This document shows positions 35,820-35,841 of a stretch of DNA of 35,841 nucleotides, in pieces. Within the stretch, counting starts at the first letter, position 1. Each line of letters starts with the position of its first letter. The stretch covers positions 1 through 35,841 of the forward strand of contig BBXU01001724.1 in the NCBI GenBank assembly GCA_001598975.1, in the 5' to 3' direction. The stretch comes from Parachlorella kessleri (lineage: Eukaryota; Chlorophyta; Trebouxiophyceae; Chlorellales; Chlorellaceae). The notes under the pieces are model-generated. The model was not told where the DNA came from. It saw only the letters and a list, made by a program, of their open reading frames with translations, and made no database searches. A program made the position numbers and the translations under genes.

Positions 35820-35841
35820 CTGCGCCACACAACCAGAGAGA

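Overview
This window is a piece of a nuclear genome from a photosynthetic eukaryote, most likely a green alga (Chlorophyta; a trebouxiophyte-like species is my guess, from intron density and moderately GC-rich composition). Every recognisable gene is split by short spliceosomal introns (about 75-500 nt, phase-consistent, tgcag acceptors). Several proteins carry N-terminal plastid-targeting-like leaders and belong to plastid pathways. There is no sign of bacterial, organellar or viral DNA, no CRISPR array, and no intact transposon.

Layout, left to right. TAB2/ATAB2 plastid translation factor (+, 220-3020, 6 exons). EMC10, subunit 10 of the ER membrane protein complex (-, 5826-4218, 5 exons). 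PYRB, plastid aspartate carbamoyltransferase (-, 10596-7026, 8 exons). A single-pass membrane protein with an acidic, low-complexity tail, not recognised (+, 10857-12599). Stearoyl-ACP desaturase (-, 18686-14493, 8 exons). Peptide:N-glycanase PNG1 (+, 19642-24377, 10 exons). A five-pass membrane protein with tweety/prominin-like topology (-, 28184-24929, about 13 exons, one junction unresolved). An ELIP-type three-helix chlorophyll-binding-like protein (-, 30401-29309, 3 exons). A TMEM14/FAX-family protein (+, 30869-31356, 2 exons). HDR/IspH, last enzyme of the plastid MEP isoprenoid pathway (-, 35819-32502, eight exons seen, 5' end beyond the window).

The genes are not an operon and do not form one pathway. 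Five of ten are probable plastid proteins (translation, pyrimidine synthesis, fatty-acid desaturation, light stress, isoprenoids). Three are probably endomembrane or ER-linked (EMC10, PNG1, the five-pass protein). Three divergent pairs (PYRB/acidic protein, SAD/PNG1, ELIP/TMEM14) have 260-955 bp between start codons, so shared promoters are possible.

I found no convincing novel multi-gene system. The unusual material is in gene structure: introns carrying duplicated copies of the upstream exon end plus its 5' splice site (SAD and HDR), at least two well-supported GC-AG introns with further candidates, a 25-nt micro-exon, alternative 3' ends in the acidic membrane-protein gene, several short tandem repeats inside introns, and a dispersed repeat of about 60 bp shared by two intergenic regions. 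Exon coordinates were worked out by hand from reading frame, splice consensus and remembered family conservation, without any alignment or transcript data.
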